Positions 26,744 to 37,208 of a stretch of 64,000 nucleotides of DNA are shown in pieces. Below the pieces are notes generated by a model. That model worked only from the letters and a program-made list of their open reading frames with translations. It made no database searches and was not told the origin of the DNA. Source of the DNA: Nocardia aurantiaca (lineage in GTDB: Bacteria; Actinomycetota; Actinomycetes; Mycobacteriales; Mycobacteriaceae); NCBI RefSeq assembly GCF_009708175.1, contig NZ_WMBB01000001.1, forward strand, positions 558,001 to 622,000. The letters run 5' to 3'. Position 1 is the stretch's first letter. Each line of letters opens with the position of its first letter. The position numbers were made by a program, and so were the translations under genes.

Positions 26744-27649
26744 ATGACATTCACCGGCCTCTACGTGCCCTTGGTCACGCCCTTCACCGCCGCCGACGAG
26801 GTGGCCGCCGACGCGCTCGAGGCGCTCGCCCATGAGGTCCTCGACGCGGGCGCGGCGGGCCTGGTCGCCCTCGGCACCACCGGCGAACCCGCCACCCTCA
26901 CCGCGGATGAGCAGACCCGGGTCATCGACATCTGCGCCCGCGTCTGCCGCGAGCGCGACGCCGCGCTCATCATCGGTGCGGGCTCCTACGCCACCCTCGA
27001 CTCGGCGCGCGCCCTCACCGCGCTCGACCCGCGCGCCACCGCCGCCCTCACCGTCGTCCCGTACTACCTCCGCCCCTCGGAAGACGGTGTGGTGGAACAC
27101 TTCCGGACGCTCGCCGCCGCCAGCCCGGTGCCGGTGCTGATCTACCACATCCCCTACCGCACGGCCCGCACCCTCAGCGCCGACACCCTCTGCCGCCTGG
27201 CGGAACTCCCGAATGTCGCGGGCTTCAAATACACCGCGGGCGGCATCGACGACACCACCGTCGCGTTCCTGGCCCGCGTTCCCGAGCGCACCGCCGTGCT
27301 CGCGGGCGACGACCTCTACGCCGCCCCGCTGCTCGCCCTGGGCGCCGCGGGCGCGATCCTCGCCTGCGCCAATGTCGCGCCCGCGGCCTACGCGGACCTG
27401 GTCGCCGCCTGGCGCGCAGGCGATCTCGCCCGTGGCCGCGAACTCGGCAACCGCCTGGCCCCCCTGGCCTCGGCCCTCTTCGCCGAGCCCAACCCCGCTG
27501 TCGTCAAGGCTGTTCTGGCGGCCCAGGGCCGCATCCCCACCCCGAACGTGCGCCTGCCCCTCCTCCCGGCGGGAGAGGCGTCGTTGTCCGCCGCGTCAGC
27601 GGCGATCGCCGCCGCGAGGGCGACAACTGATCTGGTGAGGGCCGGATAA
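26744..27649 (+). CDS. DapA/NAL-family class I aldolase
   Basis: The product has 301 residues and is a TIM-barrel lyase or synthase of the dihydrodipicolinate synthase/N-acetylneuraminate lyase superfamily. Visible features: FTGLYVPLVTPFT, the GTTGEPATLT substrate loop, the catalytic Tyr in YHIPYRT and the Schiff-base Lys in GFKYTAGG. It is divergent from a LysR gene and far from other lysine-pathway genes, so it may serve a catabolic 2-keto acid route rather than diaminopimelate synthesis; the substrate is unknown. The last ten codons or so (TTDLVRAG, stop) lie inside repeat C2. Confidence 0.88.
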   Translation: MTFTGLYVPLVTPFTAADEVAADALEALAHEVLDAGAAGLVALGTTGEPATLTADEQTRVIDICARVCRERDAALIIGAGSYATLDSARALTALDPRATAALTVVPYYLRPSEDGVVEHFRTLAAASPVPVLIYHIPYRTARTLSADTLCRLAELPNVAGFKYTAGGIDDTTVAFLARVPERTAVLAGDDLYAAPLLALGAAGAILACANVAPAAYADLVAAWRAGDLARGRELGNRLAPLASALFAEPNPAVVKAVLAAQGRIPTPNVRLPLLPAGEASLSAASAAIAAARATTDLVRAG

Positions 27650-27734
27650 CTCCCCGGGCACGCCCACAATCGGTTCGGCACCCAACGGAGGTACGGGTGC
27701 ATAACAGCCAACGGCTCTCGGCCGCCCGCCGAAG
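27622..27734 (-). repeat. Family C intergenic repeat, copy C2
   Basis: On the minus strand it reads CTTCGGCGGGCGGCCGAGAG, GCACCCGTACC, GTTGGGTGCCGAACCGAT and ends ATCAGTTGTC, matching C3 and C6. It begins inside the DapA-like gene and supplies the end of that reading frame and its stop. It also reaches close to the presumed -10 box of alr. Confidence 0.75.
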
Positions 27735-27763
27735 GCTCGGGGAGGCGGCCTAGCATCGAGGGC

Positions 27764-28900
27764 GTGAACAAGCCCGACCCACAGGTGGAAATCCTCGTCG
27801 ACCTGGACGCCATCGCCCACAACGTGCGAATCCTGGCCGAGCACGCCGCAGACGCGGCGGTCATGGTCGTGGTCAAGGCGGACGGGTACAACCACGGCGC
27901 GGCCGAGGTGGCGCGGGCGGCCCTGGCGGCGGGCGCGCGGGAACTCGGCACCACCACGGTCGACGAGGCGGTGCGCCTGCGGGCCGAGGGCCTCACCGCG
28001 CCGATCCTGTGCTGGCTCAACACCTCCGACGCCGATTATGTGAGCGCCATCACCGCCGGGATCGAAATCGGCGTCTCCGCGCTGGTGCAGCTCGAGGCGG
28101 TGGCGGCGGCGGCGCGACAGCTCGGCCGCACCGCCACCGTCAGTCTCAAGGTGGATACCGGGCTCAACCGCAACGGCATTCCCGCCACCGAGTTCCCCGA
28201 GGTCCTGGACCTCCTCGGCCGACTGGTCGGCGATGGCACGGTCCGCTTCCGCGCGATCTTCTCCCACCTCGCGCTGGCCGATCTGCCGCAGCACCCGGCC
28301 AATGACATGCAGCGCCAGCGCTTCCTCGACTTCATCGCCACCGCCAAGGAACACGGCCTGGAACCGGAACTGGCGCACCTGGCGAATTCCGCTGCCGCAC
28401 TGACCCGTCCGGACCTCGCGTTCGACATGGTCCGCCCCGGCATCGCCGTGTACGGCTTGTCGCCGATCCCGGAACTGTCCGACTTCGGCCTGCGCCCGGC
28501 CATGACCTTCCGCGCCCGGGTGCTCCGCGTGAAGCGGGTCGCCGCCGGTGAGGGCGTGTCCTACGGCCACCAGTGGATCGCCGACCGCGACACCACCGTC
28601 GCCCTTATCCCGGCCGGCTACGCCGACGGCGTACCGCGCCCGCTCAGCGGCAGGTTCTCGGTGTGGCTGGGCGGCGCGCGCCGCACCCAGATCGGCCGGG
28701 TGTGCATGGACCAGTTCGTGGTGGATCTGGGCGAGAACGAAGCCGGAGTCGTGGCGGGCGACACCGCGGTTCTGTTCGGCGGTGAGCCCGGTCACCCACG
28801 CGCCCAGGAGTGGGCCGACACGCTCGGCACCATCAACTACGAGATCGTGTGCGGCCCGCGCGGCCGCGTCGTCCGCACCCACCTCGGCGGCGACCGGTGA
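27764..28900 (+). CDS. alr: Alanine racemase
   Basis: Alr interconverts L- and D-alanine with pyridoxal phosphate, supplying D-Ala for peptidoglycan. The product has 378 residues from a GTG. The PLP lysine is in VVVKADGYNHGA, the N-terminal barrel starts VEILVDLDAIAHNVR, and the C-terminal beta domain carries the catalytic Tyr in GEGVSYGHQW. GRVCMDQFVVDLG is the family loop. TAGCAT ends 7 nt before the GTG, so the message may be leaderless. It heads the alr-tsaE-tsaB-rimI-tsaD operon and overlaps tsaE by 4 bp. Confidence 0.97.
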   Translation: MNKPDPQVEILVDLDAIAHNVRILAEHAADAAVMVVVKADGYNHGAAEVARAALAAGARELGTTTVDEAVRLRAEGLTAPILCWLNTSDADYVSAITAGIEIGVSALVQLEAVAAAARQLGRTATVSLKVDTGLNRNGIPATEFPEVLDLLGRLVGDGTVRFRAIFSHLALADLPQHPANDMQRQRFLDFIATAKEHGLEPELAHLANSAAALTRPDLAFDMVRPGIAVYGLSPIPELSDFGLRPAMTFRARVLRVKRVAAGEGVSYGHQWIADRDTTVALIPAGYADGVPRPLSGRFSVWLGGARRTQIGRVCMDQFVVDLGENEAGVVAGDTAVLFGGEPGHPRAQEWADTLGTINYEIVCGPRGRVVRTHLGGDR

Positions 28901-29343
28901 CCGATCACCGCATGCTCGCCACCGTCGAGGACACCGAGGCGCTGGGCCGCGAGCTCGCCGAACATCTGCACGCCGGGGATCTGGTCATCCTCGACGGCCC
29001 GCTGGGCGCGGGCAAGACCGCGCTCACCCGCGGCATCGCCGCCGGGCTCGGTGTCGAAGGACGGGTCAGCTCACCGACTTTCATCATCGCCCGCCAGCAT
29101 CGCGCCGGATCGCGTCCGGGCGCGGTGGCATTGGTCCACGTGGACGCCTACCGCCTCGGCGGTGACCTCGACGAGCTCGACGCCCTCGATCTGGACACCG
29201 ATCTCGACCATGCCGTGGTGGTCGTGGAATGGGGCCTGGGCGTGGCCGAACACCTGGCCGATCGCCACCTGCGCGTGCGACTGCGCCGCGAGCCCGAGTC
29301 CGATGTGCGCACCGCCGAATGGGAGTGGGTGTCGGGGAACTGA
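28897..29343 (+). CDS. tsaE: tRNA threonylcarbamoyladenosine ATPase TsaE
   Basis: TsaE is the ATPase that works with TsaB and TsaD to make t6A37 in tRNAs reading ANN codons. The GTG at 28897 overlaps the alr stop (GTGA) and gives 148 residues. The P-loop is LDGPLGAGKTALTRG, followed by VSSPTFIIARQH and VHVDAYRLGG. The C-terminus has VVVEWGLGVAEHL. A 186-bp spacer with repeat A2 separates it from tsaB. Confidence 0.95.
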   Translation: MTDHRMLATVEDTEALGRELAEHLHAGDLVILDGPLGAGKTALTRGIAAGLGVEGRVSSPTFIIARQHRAGSRPGAVALVHVDAYRLGGDLDELDALDLDTDLDHAVVVVEWGLGVAEHLADRHLRVRLRREPESDVRTAEWEWVSGN

Positions 29344-29396
29344 CTTTGCGGATCGGATGTGCCGCTCCTCACGGCACGCGGAACCTCGCGCAATGG

Positions 29397-29513
29397 TTCG
29401 CGGCCCGTCTCGTTCTGGACCGAGTGGAGCGGGGGAGCGAATCGGAGGAGGGAAGAACGAGACCTCCAGGGCCGCGAACCCCGCCGGATCGAAGCGGAGG
29501 CAATCAGACACAG
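29397..29513 (+). repeat. Family A element, copy A2 (inside the tsa operon)
   Basis: Arm TTCGCGGCCC (29397-29406) pairs perfectly with GGGCCGCGAA (29469-29478), and GTCTCGTTC (29407-29415) with GAACGAGAC (29455-29463), leaving CTCCA as a bulge. Compared with A3, the tenth pair has switched from C-G to its mirror on both strands, so pairing is kept. The loop is purine-rich (GGAGCGGGGGAGCG). A second small stem and the landmark GACACAG follow. It lies between two operon genes. Confidence 0.75.
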
Positions 29514-29529
29514 TATCGTTAAGGCAATC

Positions 29530-30240
29530 ATGCTGATATTGGCTGTCGACACCGCGACCCCCGCCGTCACAGCGGGACTGGTGGAACTGGAACCGGCGCA
29601 ACCCGGATCGAACGCACCGCGCATCACCACGATCACCGCCAAGGTGACCGTGGACGCTCGCGCGCACAATGAGGTGCTGACCCCGCAGATCCTGGCCTGC
29701 CTCGCCGAATCCGGGTGCTCCCGTGCCGATATCGGCGCGGTCGTGGCAGGCGTCGGCCCCGGACCGTTCACCGGACTGCGCGTCGGCATGGCCACCGCGG
29801 CCGCGTTCGGCGACGCGCTGGGCCTGCCCGTGTACGGGGTGTGCAGCCTCGACGCCATCGCCGCCGACACCGAGAGCTATCTGCGCGAGAGCGCCGACCC
29901 GATCGAGCTGCTGGTCGTCACCGATGCCCGCCGCCGGGAGGTGTACTGGGCGCGCTACCGCGCCATCGCCGGAAGCCGGGTGCTGGAGCGCGCCGAGGGG
30001 CCGGAGGTGAGCAAGCCCGCCGATCTGGATCAGGCCGCCGCCACGCTGATCGCCGGATCCGCTTCCCACGTCGACTATTTCGATCTGCCGGTGCTTCCGG
30101 TGGAGACGCCGTCCCCCGCGGGCCTGGTGCGCTGCGCGGCCGCCGACATCCTCGCGGGCGCCGTGCCCGCGCCGCTGGTGCCGTTGTACCTGCGCCGCCC
30201 GGACGCGGTCGAGAAGAATTACGCGCAGGTGGGCCGATGA
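29530..30240 (+). CDS. tsaB: tRNA threonylcarbamoyladenosine protein TsaB
   Basis: TsaB is the ASKHA-fold partner that holds TsaD in the t6A-forming complex. The ATG at 29530 gives 236 residues starting MLILAVDTATPAVTAGLVEL. Family features include the HNEVLTPQI segment and GVGPGPFTGLRVGMATA. The longer open frame upstream covers repeat A2 and is not family-like. The stop overlaps the rimI ATG (ATGA). Confidence 0.95.
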   Translation: MLILAVDTATPAVTAGLVELEPAQPGSNAPRITTITAKVTVDARAHNEVLTPQILACLAESGCSRADIGAVVAGVGPGPFTGLRVGMATAAAFGDALGLPVYGVCSLDAIAADTESYLRESADPIELLVVTDARRREVYWARYRAIAGSRVLERAEGPEVSKPADLDQAAATLIAGSASHVDYFDLPVLPVETPSPAGLVRCAAADILAGAVPAPLVPLYLRRPDAVEKNYAQVGR

Positions 30241-30742
30241 CCATCCGCATCGAACCGATGCGGCCTGCCGACGTCACCCGATGTGCCGAACTCGAGCAGG
30301 TGCTGTTCCCCGAGGACGATCCCTGGCATGAGGTTTCGTTCCTGTCGGAGCTGGCCGGACCGCACAACCGCTACATCACCGCGCGGGACGCCGACGGCCG
30401 CATGGTCGGCTACGCGGGCATCGCGCTGCTCGGCACCGCCGACCATCCGGAGGCCGAGGTCCACACCATCGGCGTGGATCCCGCCGAGCACCGGCGCGGC
30501 ATCGGCACCCTGCTGCTGGAGGCGTTGCTGCTGGAGGCCGGGCGCCGCGGTGGACCGGTGTTCCTCGAGGTCCGCACCGACAACGCGCCCGCCATCACGC
30601 TGTACGAGAAGCACGGCTTCCACATCATCGGCTTGCGCAAGAACTACTACCAGCCCAGCGGGGCCGACGCGTACACCATGCGCCGTCCCGCCATGGCCGG
30701 TTTCCCGCAGGACGGATTCACCACCGACGCCGAGGTCTCGTC

Positions 30743-30746
<4 letters not shown>
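30237..30746 (+). CDS. rimI: Ribosomal-protein-S18-alanine N-acetyltransferase (GNAT)
   Basis: RimI acetylates protein N-termini, classically S18. The product has 169 residues with a single GNAT domain: [20 protein letters not shown] at the N-terminus, acetyl-CoA-binding [19 protein letters not shown], and the [23 protein letters not shown] tail. It starts inside the tsaB stop and its own stop overlaps the tsaD start, so the three are translationally coupled. Confidence 0.93.
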
Positions 30747-31774
<1,028 letters not shown>

Positions 31775-31826
31775 ACGCTCGCGGGCGATGCCCTTACCGA
31801 ACTCGCGTGCGCGATGTCACACTCGG

Positions 31827-31912
31827 CCATTCCGGCATGTTCTCGGCCGGGATCCATACTCTCCGAGCGACACCGGGTTCGGCTGGATTCCGGCTGAAAG
31901 CACGCCGGAATG
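31827..31912. terminator. Family D hairpin D3 after tsaD
   Basis: A 30-nt arm starting CCATTCCGGCATG and ending GGATCCA is complementary, with a few mismatches, to one starting TGGATTCCGG and ending GCCGGAATG (31884-31912). It stands 50 bp after the tsaD stop and before the convergent actin-fold gene, so it is well placed to terminate. Confidence 0.6.
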
Positions 31913-31972
31913 ACGAAACGATTTCACGGCTTCGAGCTCAGTAGCGGTCGAGACATCCGCGAATGCCGACGC

Positions 31973-32084
31973 GACAACTGATTTCGCGATTGTCGGGGTA
32001 GCTCACGGGTACGTCCGAAATCGGTTCGGCACCCAACCGCGGGCACGAGTGCGCGACGGTCAACGGCTCTCAGCGGTCCGCGCA
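31973..32084 (-). repeat. Family C intergenic repeat, copy C3
   Basis: One of the best-preserved copies. On the minus strand it includes GCTGAGAGCCGTTGACCG, GTTGGGTGCCGAACCGATTT, CGGACGTACCCGTGAGC and ATCGCGAAATCAGTTGTC. AACCGATTTC and a GAAATC-type arm can pair. The stop codon of the actin-fold gene (32060-32062) lies inside it. Confidence 0.8.
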
Positions 32085-33505
32085 AGCCCCGAGGAGGCGG
32101 TAGCGGCGGGGGTGCGCGGCGCGGCCGAGATGCGCGGCTCCAAGTCGGCGGGCAGGGGGGTGCCGAGGAGCGGGCCCAGAAGACGGGGAAGATCCACCGG
32201 GAACGGGATCTGTGGTAGGTCGGGGTCCGGGCGCAGCGGTGGCTGCTGCCCGGTGCCGCTCGGGGCCACGGGAGAGCCGGTGGCCGAACCGGTTTGGGTC
32301 GGCGGGACGCCGGCCGTGGTGCGGTGGCCCGGAGTGGCCGTCGGGCTGGTGGAGCCGTTGGACGTCCCCGGCGGCGAGGTGGCAGGGGTGGTGGGCTGCT
32401 GCGGGCCGGTGGTGGAAGGCGAGTAATGCGTCTGCTGCGGCTCCGGGACCACGAACTCCTTGACCCCGTACCCGACGATCAGGCCGACCACCACGATCGC
32501 TCCGGCCAGCGTGCCCGCCAGCTTGGTGAAGGTGCCGATCGGCGCGTCCGAGCCCAGGGCGATCACCGGGAAGGTGGTGCTCGGGGTGGTCGAATCCGCC
32601 ACCAGCGCCGCGCCTTTCGCGATCGCGGCCTCCGGCTCCGGCACGGTGACGACCGGCACGTCGAGCTGACGCTCCAGCCCGACCACCATGATCGGCACGT
32701 TCGCGCCGCCGCCGATCACCGCGACCGCCTCCGGGAACTTCGGCGCTCGCGCGAACACAGCACGTGAGAACACCGCCAGTTCGCGCAGCAGATCGGCGAC
32801 GATTTCCTCGAAGTCCACCCGGGTCAGCTTGAGCGGCTGCCCGGCGACATGGTCGATGGTGACCGCCGGAACCACCGACAGGTGCTCCTTGGCGGCCCGG
32901 CTGCGGTTGAGCAGGATGCCCCGGTTGGGCCGGATGCCGCGGCGGGACAGGTGGCAGTCCAGCAGGTGCTGCAGGATCAGCTCGTCGATGGCATTGCCGC
33001 TGATGGCGGTGGTGCGTTCGGAACGCAGCACGGTGTCGTCGGCATGATCGGCCACGGTGACGGTGGTGCCGGTGGCCCCGATGTCGATGACCGCCACCGT
33101 GTTCCAGCGGTCCAGCAGGCCGGTGTGCCGCAGGTACGCCAGCGCCGCGGTGCTCTCCGGGATCAGCTGGACGCCGTGCCGTTGCCGGCCGATGGCGGAG
33201 CGGATGATCTGGGCCTGTTCGCGATCCCGGTAGGCGACCGCGATGTCTCCGGGCACACTCGACTCGGGTTCGGGGTGGCCGTTGGTCCGAGCGACCGGAT
33301 ACGCGCCGACCGGATGCACAGTGTCGCGGGGAATCTGGGTGGTCATCAATTCGATCGAGGACGCCACCAGGTCTCCCAGGTCGGAATGGGCCGTATCGGC
33401 CGTCACCACCCGATAGTCGAAGTTCTGGGCTCCGTTGGGCGCGGTGGCGACCGTCGCCGAGCACACCACCTCGCTCCCGGCCGAGATGCCTAGGGATGTT
33501 CGCAT
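32060..33505 (-). CDS. Hsp70/actin-fold protein with one membrane helix and Pro-rich tail
   Basis: The ATG at 33505, directly behind GGGAGGTG, gives 481 residues (MRTSLGISAGSEVV). The first 300 or so read as an Hsp70-like ATPase: IPESTAALAYL, phosphate-2 motif VIDIGATGTTVTVAD and adenosine motif VAVIGGGANVPIM. A hydrophobic helix (about 330-355, LAGTLAGAIVVVGLIVGYGV) follows, then a Thr/Pro-rich tail that should lie outside. There is no substrate-binding domain of DnaK type. Related architecture occurs at 9375. The role is unknown. The last codons and stop fall in repeat C3. Confidence 0.85.
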   Translation of the reverse strand: MRTSLGISAGSEVVCSATVATAPNGAQNFDYRVVTADTAHSDLGDLVASSIELMTTQIPRDTVHPVGAYPVARTNGHPEPESSVPGDIAVAYRDREQAQIIRSAIGRQRHGVQLIPESTAALAYLRHTGLLDRWNTVAVIDIGATGTTVTVADHADDTVLRSERTTAISGNAIDELILQHLLDCHLSRRGIRPNRGILLNRSRAAKEHLSVVPAVTIDHVAGQPLKLTRVDFEEIVADLLRELAVFSRAVFARAPKFPEAVAVIGGGANVPIMVVGLERQLDVPVVTVPEPEAAIAKGAALVADSTTPSTTFPVIALGSDAPIGTFTKLAGTLAGAIVVVGLIVGYGVKEFVVPEPQQTHYSPSTTGPQQPTTPATSPPGTSNGSTSPTATPGHRTTAGVPPTQTGSATGSPVAPSGTGQQPPLRPDPDLPQIPFPVDLPRLLGPLLGTPLPADLEPRISAAPRTPAATASSGLARTAESR

Positions 33506-34071
33506 GTTCACCTCCCTTCGAGCGGATGGTCCGGGTGGAGACGACCATCTCGAACGGACTCCGGACGCGCCCAATGGGTAGCGGACGTTTCCGAGCTACG
33601 GATCGCGGCGGGCCCTCGTCCGATGGGGCATCCGGACCTGCCACTGATCACTTGCGGTCTTGCTCTCTTCTCGAGCCCGCGCCCACGGGTTGTCGCGCGG
33701 TGGTGAAGCAGTTGTGTAACTCTCGACGGGGCACGTGACACGACCGATTCGGTCTCGTCGCGTGGCCGCCGTCAATGGTGTCACAATCCGTTATCCGAAC
33801 GTTACAGATTTTCGGATTCCTTTGGAAGCCCTCAGATTCCCGGGCCGTCGTGTCGGCGAGTCGTGTTGGATTCGCGCTCCGCTACGTTCCGGGCAGTGCG
33901 CGGCCAAGGCGCAGGTCATAGCGTCGGTACCCCCGGCCTTCCCTCCCTCGAGGCGCAGGTCTGTGCGGCCGTTGGCTCCCCCACTCCAGGACGGAGGTCG
34001 ATCGTGCCGCGGTCCAGGCCGAGGCGGGCCGCGAACACCGGATGGCATGTAGCAGCCCCGTGCCTTGAGCG
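33506..34071. other. Gene-free spacer upstream of groES with repeats
   Basis: No convincing gene. The part near 33785-33818 is relatively AT-rich and has a short inverted repeat (AATCCG, CGGATT). The part from about 33900 to 34040 is made of family B repeat units. The spacer should hold the promoter of the actin-fold gene at its left end and feed into the groES operator at its right end. Confidence 0.6.
33908..33973 (+). repeat. Family B repeat units upstream of groES
   Basis: Two direct units: GGCGCAGGTCATAGCG at 33908 and AGGCGCAGGTCTGTGCGGCC at 33951. The second differs by only two bases over 24 nt from the unit at 42596. Inverted forms (e.g. ACGGAGGTCGATCG near 33990) lie downstream, allowing hairpins. 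Confidence 0.6.
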
Positions 34072-34098
34072 CTGGCACTCACATGTATAGAGTGCTAG
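34072..34098 (+). promoter_or_regulatory. CIRCE operator (HrcA site) of groES-groEL1
   Basis: CTGGCACTC, nine bases, GAGTGCTAG. This is the CIRCE inverted repeat (consensus TTAGCACTC-N9-GAGTGCTAA) with one change per arm that keeps the symmetry. HrcA represses chaperonin genes through it and releases on heat shock. It lies 164 bp upstream of the groES start. Confidence 0.92.
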
Positions 34099-34099
34099 G

Positions 34100-34126
34100 T
34101 GGCACTGGGTTAGTGCTGAGGTGCCA
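34100..34126 (+). promoter_or_regulatory. Second CIRCE-like element
   Basis: TGGCACT, then TTAGTGCTGAG and GTGCCA, directly after the main CIRCE. It has the TGGCAC/GTGCCA inversion and a TTAGTGCT core but not the full CIRCE spacing. Chaperonin promoters of actinobacteria often carry two copies, so it may be a degenerate second site. Confidence 0.5.
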
Positions 34127-34261
34127 GCTTGATGACTACTGAGCAGGGGTCCCGGCACCCGCGACGACGGGGCTGATTGCGCAGGGTCACACATGACCGA
34201 AACCGTGAGTCCGGGGAACAGCCCCGGGCGCGAAGAATCCCCTGAAAGTGGAGGGCTCAAC

Positions 34262-34564
34262 GTGGCGAGCGTGAACATCAAGCCGCTCGAGGACAAGATC
34301 CTCGTCCAGGCCAACGAGGCCGAGACGACGACCGCCTCCGGCCTGGTCATCCCTGACACGGCGAAGGAGAAGCCCCAGGAGGGCACCGTCATCGCCGTCG
34401 GCCCGGGTCGCTGGGATGAGGACGGCGAGAAGCGGATTCCGCTGGACGTCAAGGAAGGCGACGTCGTCATCTACAGCAAGTACGGCGGCACCGAGATCAA
34501 GTACAACGGCTTGGAGTACCTGATCCTGTCGGCCCGCGACCTGCTGGCCGTCGTCACCAAGTAG
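34262..34564 (+). CDS. groES: Co-chaperonin GroES
   Basis: GroES caps the GroEL ring during ATP-driven protein folding. The GTG at 34262, eight bases after GGAGG, gives 100 residues ([20 protein letters not shown]), the normal length. The mobile loop ([20 protein letters not shown]) and the C-terminal [13 protein letters not shown] are conserved. An upstream ATG at 34193 adds 23 residues without family similarity. Controlled by the CIRCE operator at 34072. Confidence 0.97.
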   Translation: MASVNIKPLEDKILVQANEAETTTASGLVIPDTAKEKPQEGTVIAVGPGRWDEDGEKRIPLDVKEGDVVIYSKYGGTEIKYNGLEYLILSARDLLAVVTK

Positions 34565-34703
34565 GTAGACCCAACTCTCGGGGCTCTCAGGGGCTTCCCC
34601 TGAAACCCCTTGAAACGCTTCGTTGCCGGGTGCTCAGGGGCCCGCCCCTGGAACTCGGAGCTTGCCGCCCCGGCGTCGCAGCTGGTCATACAGCCACCGA
34701 CCC

Positions 34704-34767
34704 GGGGCGGAGTGCGTTCCGCCCCAACTCATTCCGGGGTTCGGGGGAGACCCCCGACCGTCCCGGA
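34704..34767 (+). promoter_or_regulatory. Hairpins in the groES-groEL1 spacer
   Basis: Two stable stems lie in the 222-bp spacer: GGGGCGG (34704-34710) with CCGCCCC (34719-34725), and a nested hairpin with outer arms TCCGGG/CCCGGA (34733-34738, 34762-34767) and inner CGGGGG/CCCCCG. The second ends 5 bp before the groEL1 ribosome-binding site. They may cause attenuation, processing or RNA stability differences between the two chaperonins. Confidence 0.5.
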
Positions 34768-34780
34768 CCCACAGGAGTAG

Positions 34781-36394
<1,614 letters not shown>

Positions 36395-36418
36395 CCCGGT
36401 CCCGCTGACGTCAGCTCA

Positions 36419-36450
36419 GGCCCCCGGACGGGAACCCCCGTCCGGGGGCC
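36419..36450 (+). terminator. Terminator after groEL1
   Basis: A perfect 14-bp stem, GGCCCCCGGACGGG with CCCGTCCGGGGGCC, and a 4-nt loop (AACC), then a T-rich stretch (TCGGTGTTT). It starts 25 bp after the groEL1 stop. Confidence 0.9.
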
Positions 36451-36484
36451 TCGGTGTTTCCCGGCGCGATTCGGCCGTGGTTGT

Positions 36485-36697
36485 TCACCGCATGCGCGTG
36501 CCGGGGGAGGGGGTCAGCCAGTTGGGGCTGAGCGGGACGGAGACGGGCGGGAGCGGGGTGACGGGGGATCGGTCGCGGAGATCGTCGGCGGGCTGGTAGG
36601 CGAAGACGTAGAGACCGGCGAGGATCAGCGTGAGAGCGGCGGCCATGCCCGCCAGGGCGCGCAGGTGCGGACGAGTGAGGACGCCGAGCAGACGCAT
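36485..36697 (-). CDS. Small single-pass membrane protein (hypothetical)
   Basis: The frame encodes 70 residues: a basic N-terminus (MRLLGVLTRPHLR), one hydrophobic helix (LAGMAAALTLILAGLYVFAY, about 15-34) and a Pro-rich outside tail (SPVTPLPPVSVPLSPNW). GGAT lies about 6 nt before the ATG. It is convergent with groEL1 across the terminator. No family is recognised, and it has no counterpart at this place in M. tuberculosis that I recall. Confidence 0.45.
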   Translation of the reverse strand: MRLLGVLTRPHLRALAGMAAALTLILAGLYVFAYQPADDLRDRSPVTPLPPVSVPLSPNWLTPSPGTRMR

Positions 36698-36892
36698 GCC
36701 GGATCCGTTCGGAGGGCGACATGAATCATCATGGCGCGCACGGACTTATCGTGTCCGAATCGTCTGTTTCAAATGGGGCGTTACCGGCAAAGCATGCAGC
36801 CGAAACCGGTCAGGCGACCTGAATCGGCGGCATGCGGAAAAGCCTTGCGCGCGTGAGGGGTTCTGGACCTCATGCTTCGGGAGTACGGACGC

Positions 36893-37207
36893 TCAGTCGT
36901 GAATCGAACTGGCGGAGCGGCCGTTTCCGTGGCGGAGACCGGGGTGGGAGTGGTGGATCGTGTTCGGCGGTGCCTGGTCTGTAGCTATCGCGGCGAGAAG
37001 GCGGTCGCGGAGGGCGGGCGGCGGCGGCACGGCCAGCGTGGACGCGGCCAGCGCGAGCGCTTCTCGGGTCTGCTGCACTTCCTGGGTGAAGGCGGCGCGC
37101 AGTACCGGGTCGTCGGTATCCAAAAGGTCCGCCACTGCGCGCTGATCTTCGTCGCCGATCGATCCGAGCGCGACAGTGTGCGCGAGATCGATCTGGCTTT
37201 CTTTCAT
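36893..37207 (-). CDS. RskA-like anti-sigma factor, short form without membrane helix
   Basis: The product has 104 residues and starts 1 bp after the sigK stop. The sequence (DLLDTDDPVLRAAFTQEVQQ, then LALAAS and PPPALRDRLLAAIA) matches the cytoplasmic N-terminal domain of RskA-type anti-sigma factors. RskA normally has about 230 residues, with a membrane helix and an extracellular domain; here the frame ends after the inhibitory domain (GNGRSASSIHD, stop). Either a soluble anti-sigma factor or a truncated one. It should bind and hold SigK. Confidence 0.75.
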   Translation of the reverse strand: MKESQIDLAHTVALGSIGDEDQRAVADLLDTDDPVLRAAFTQEVQQTREALALAASTLAVPPPPALRDRLLAAIATDQAPPNTIHHSHPGLRHGNGRSASSIHD

Positions 37208-37208
37208 C

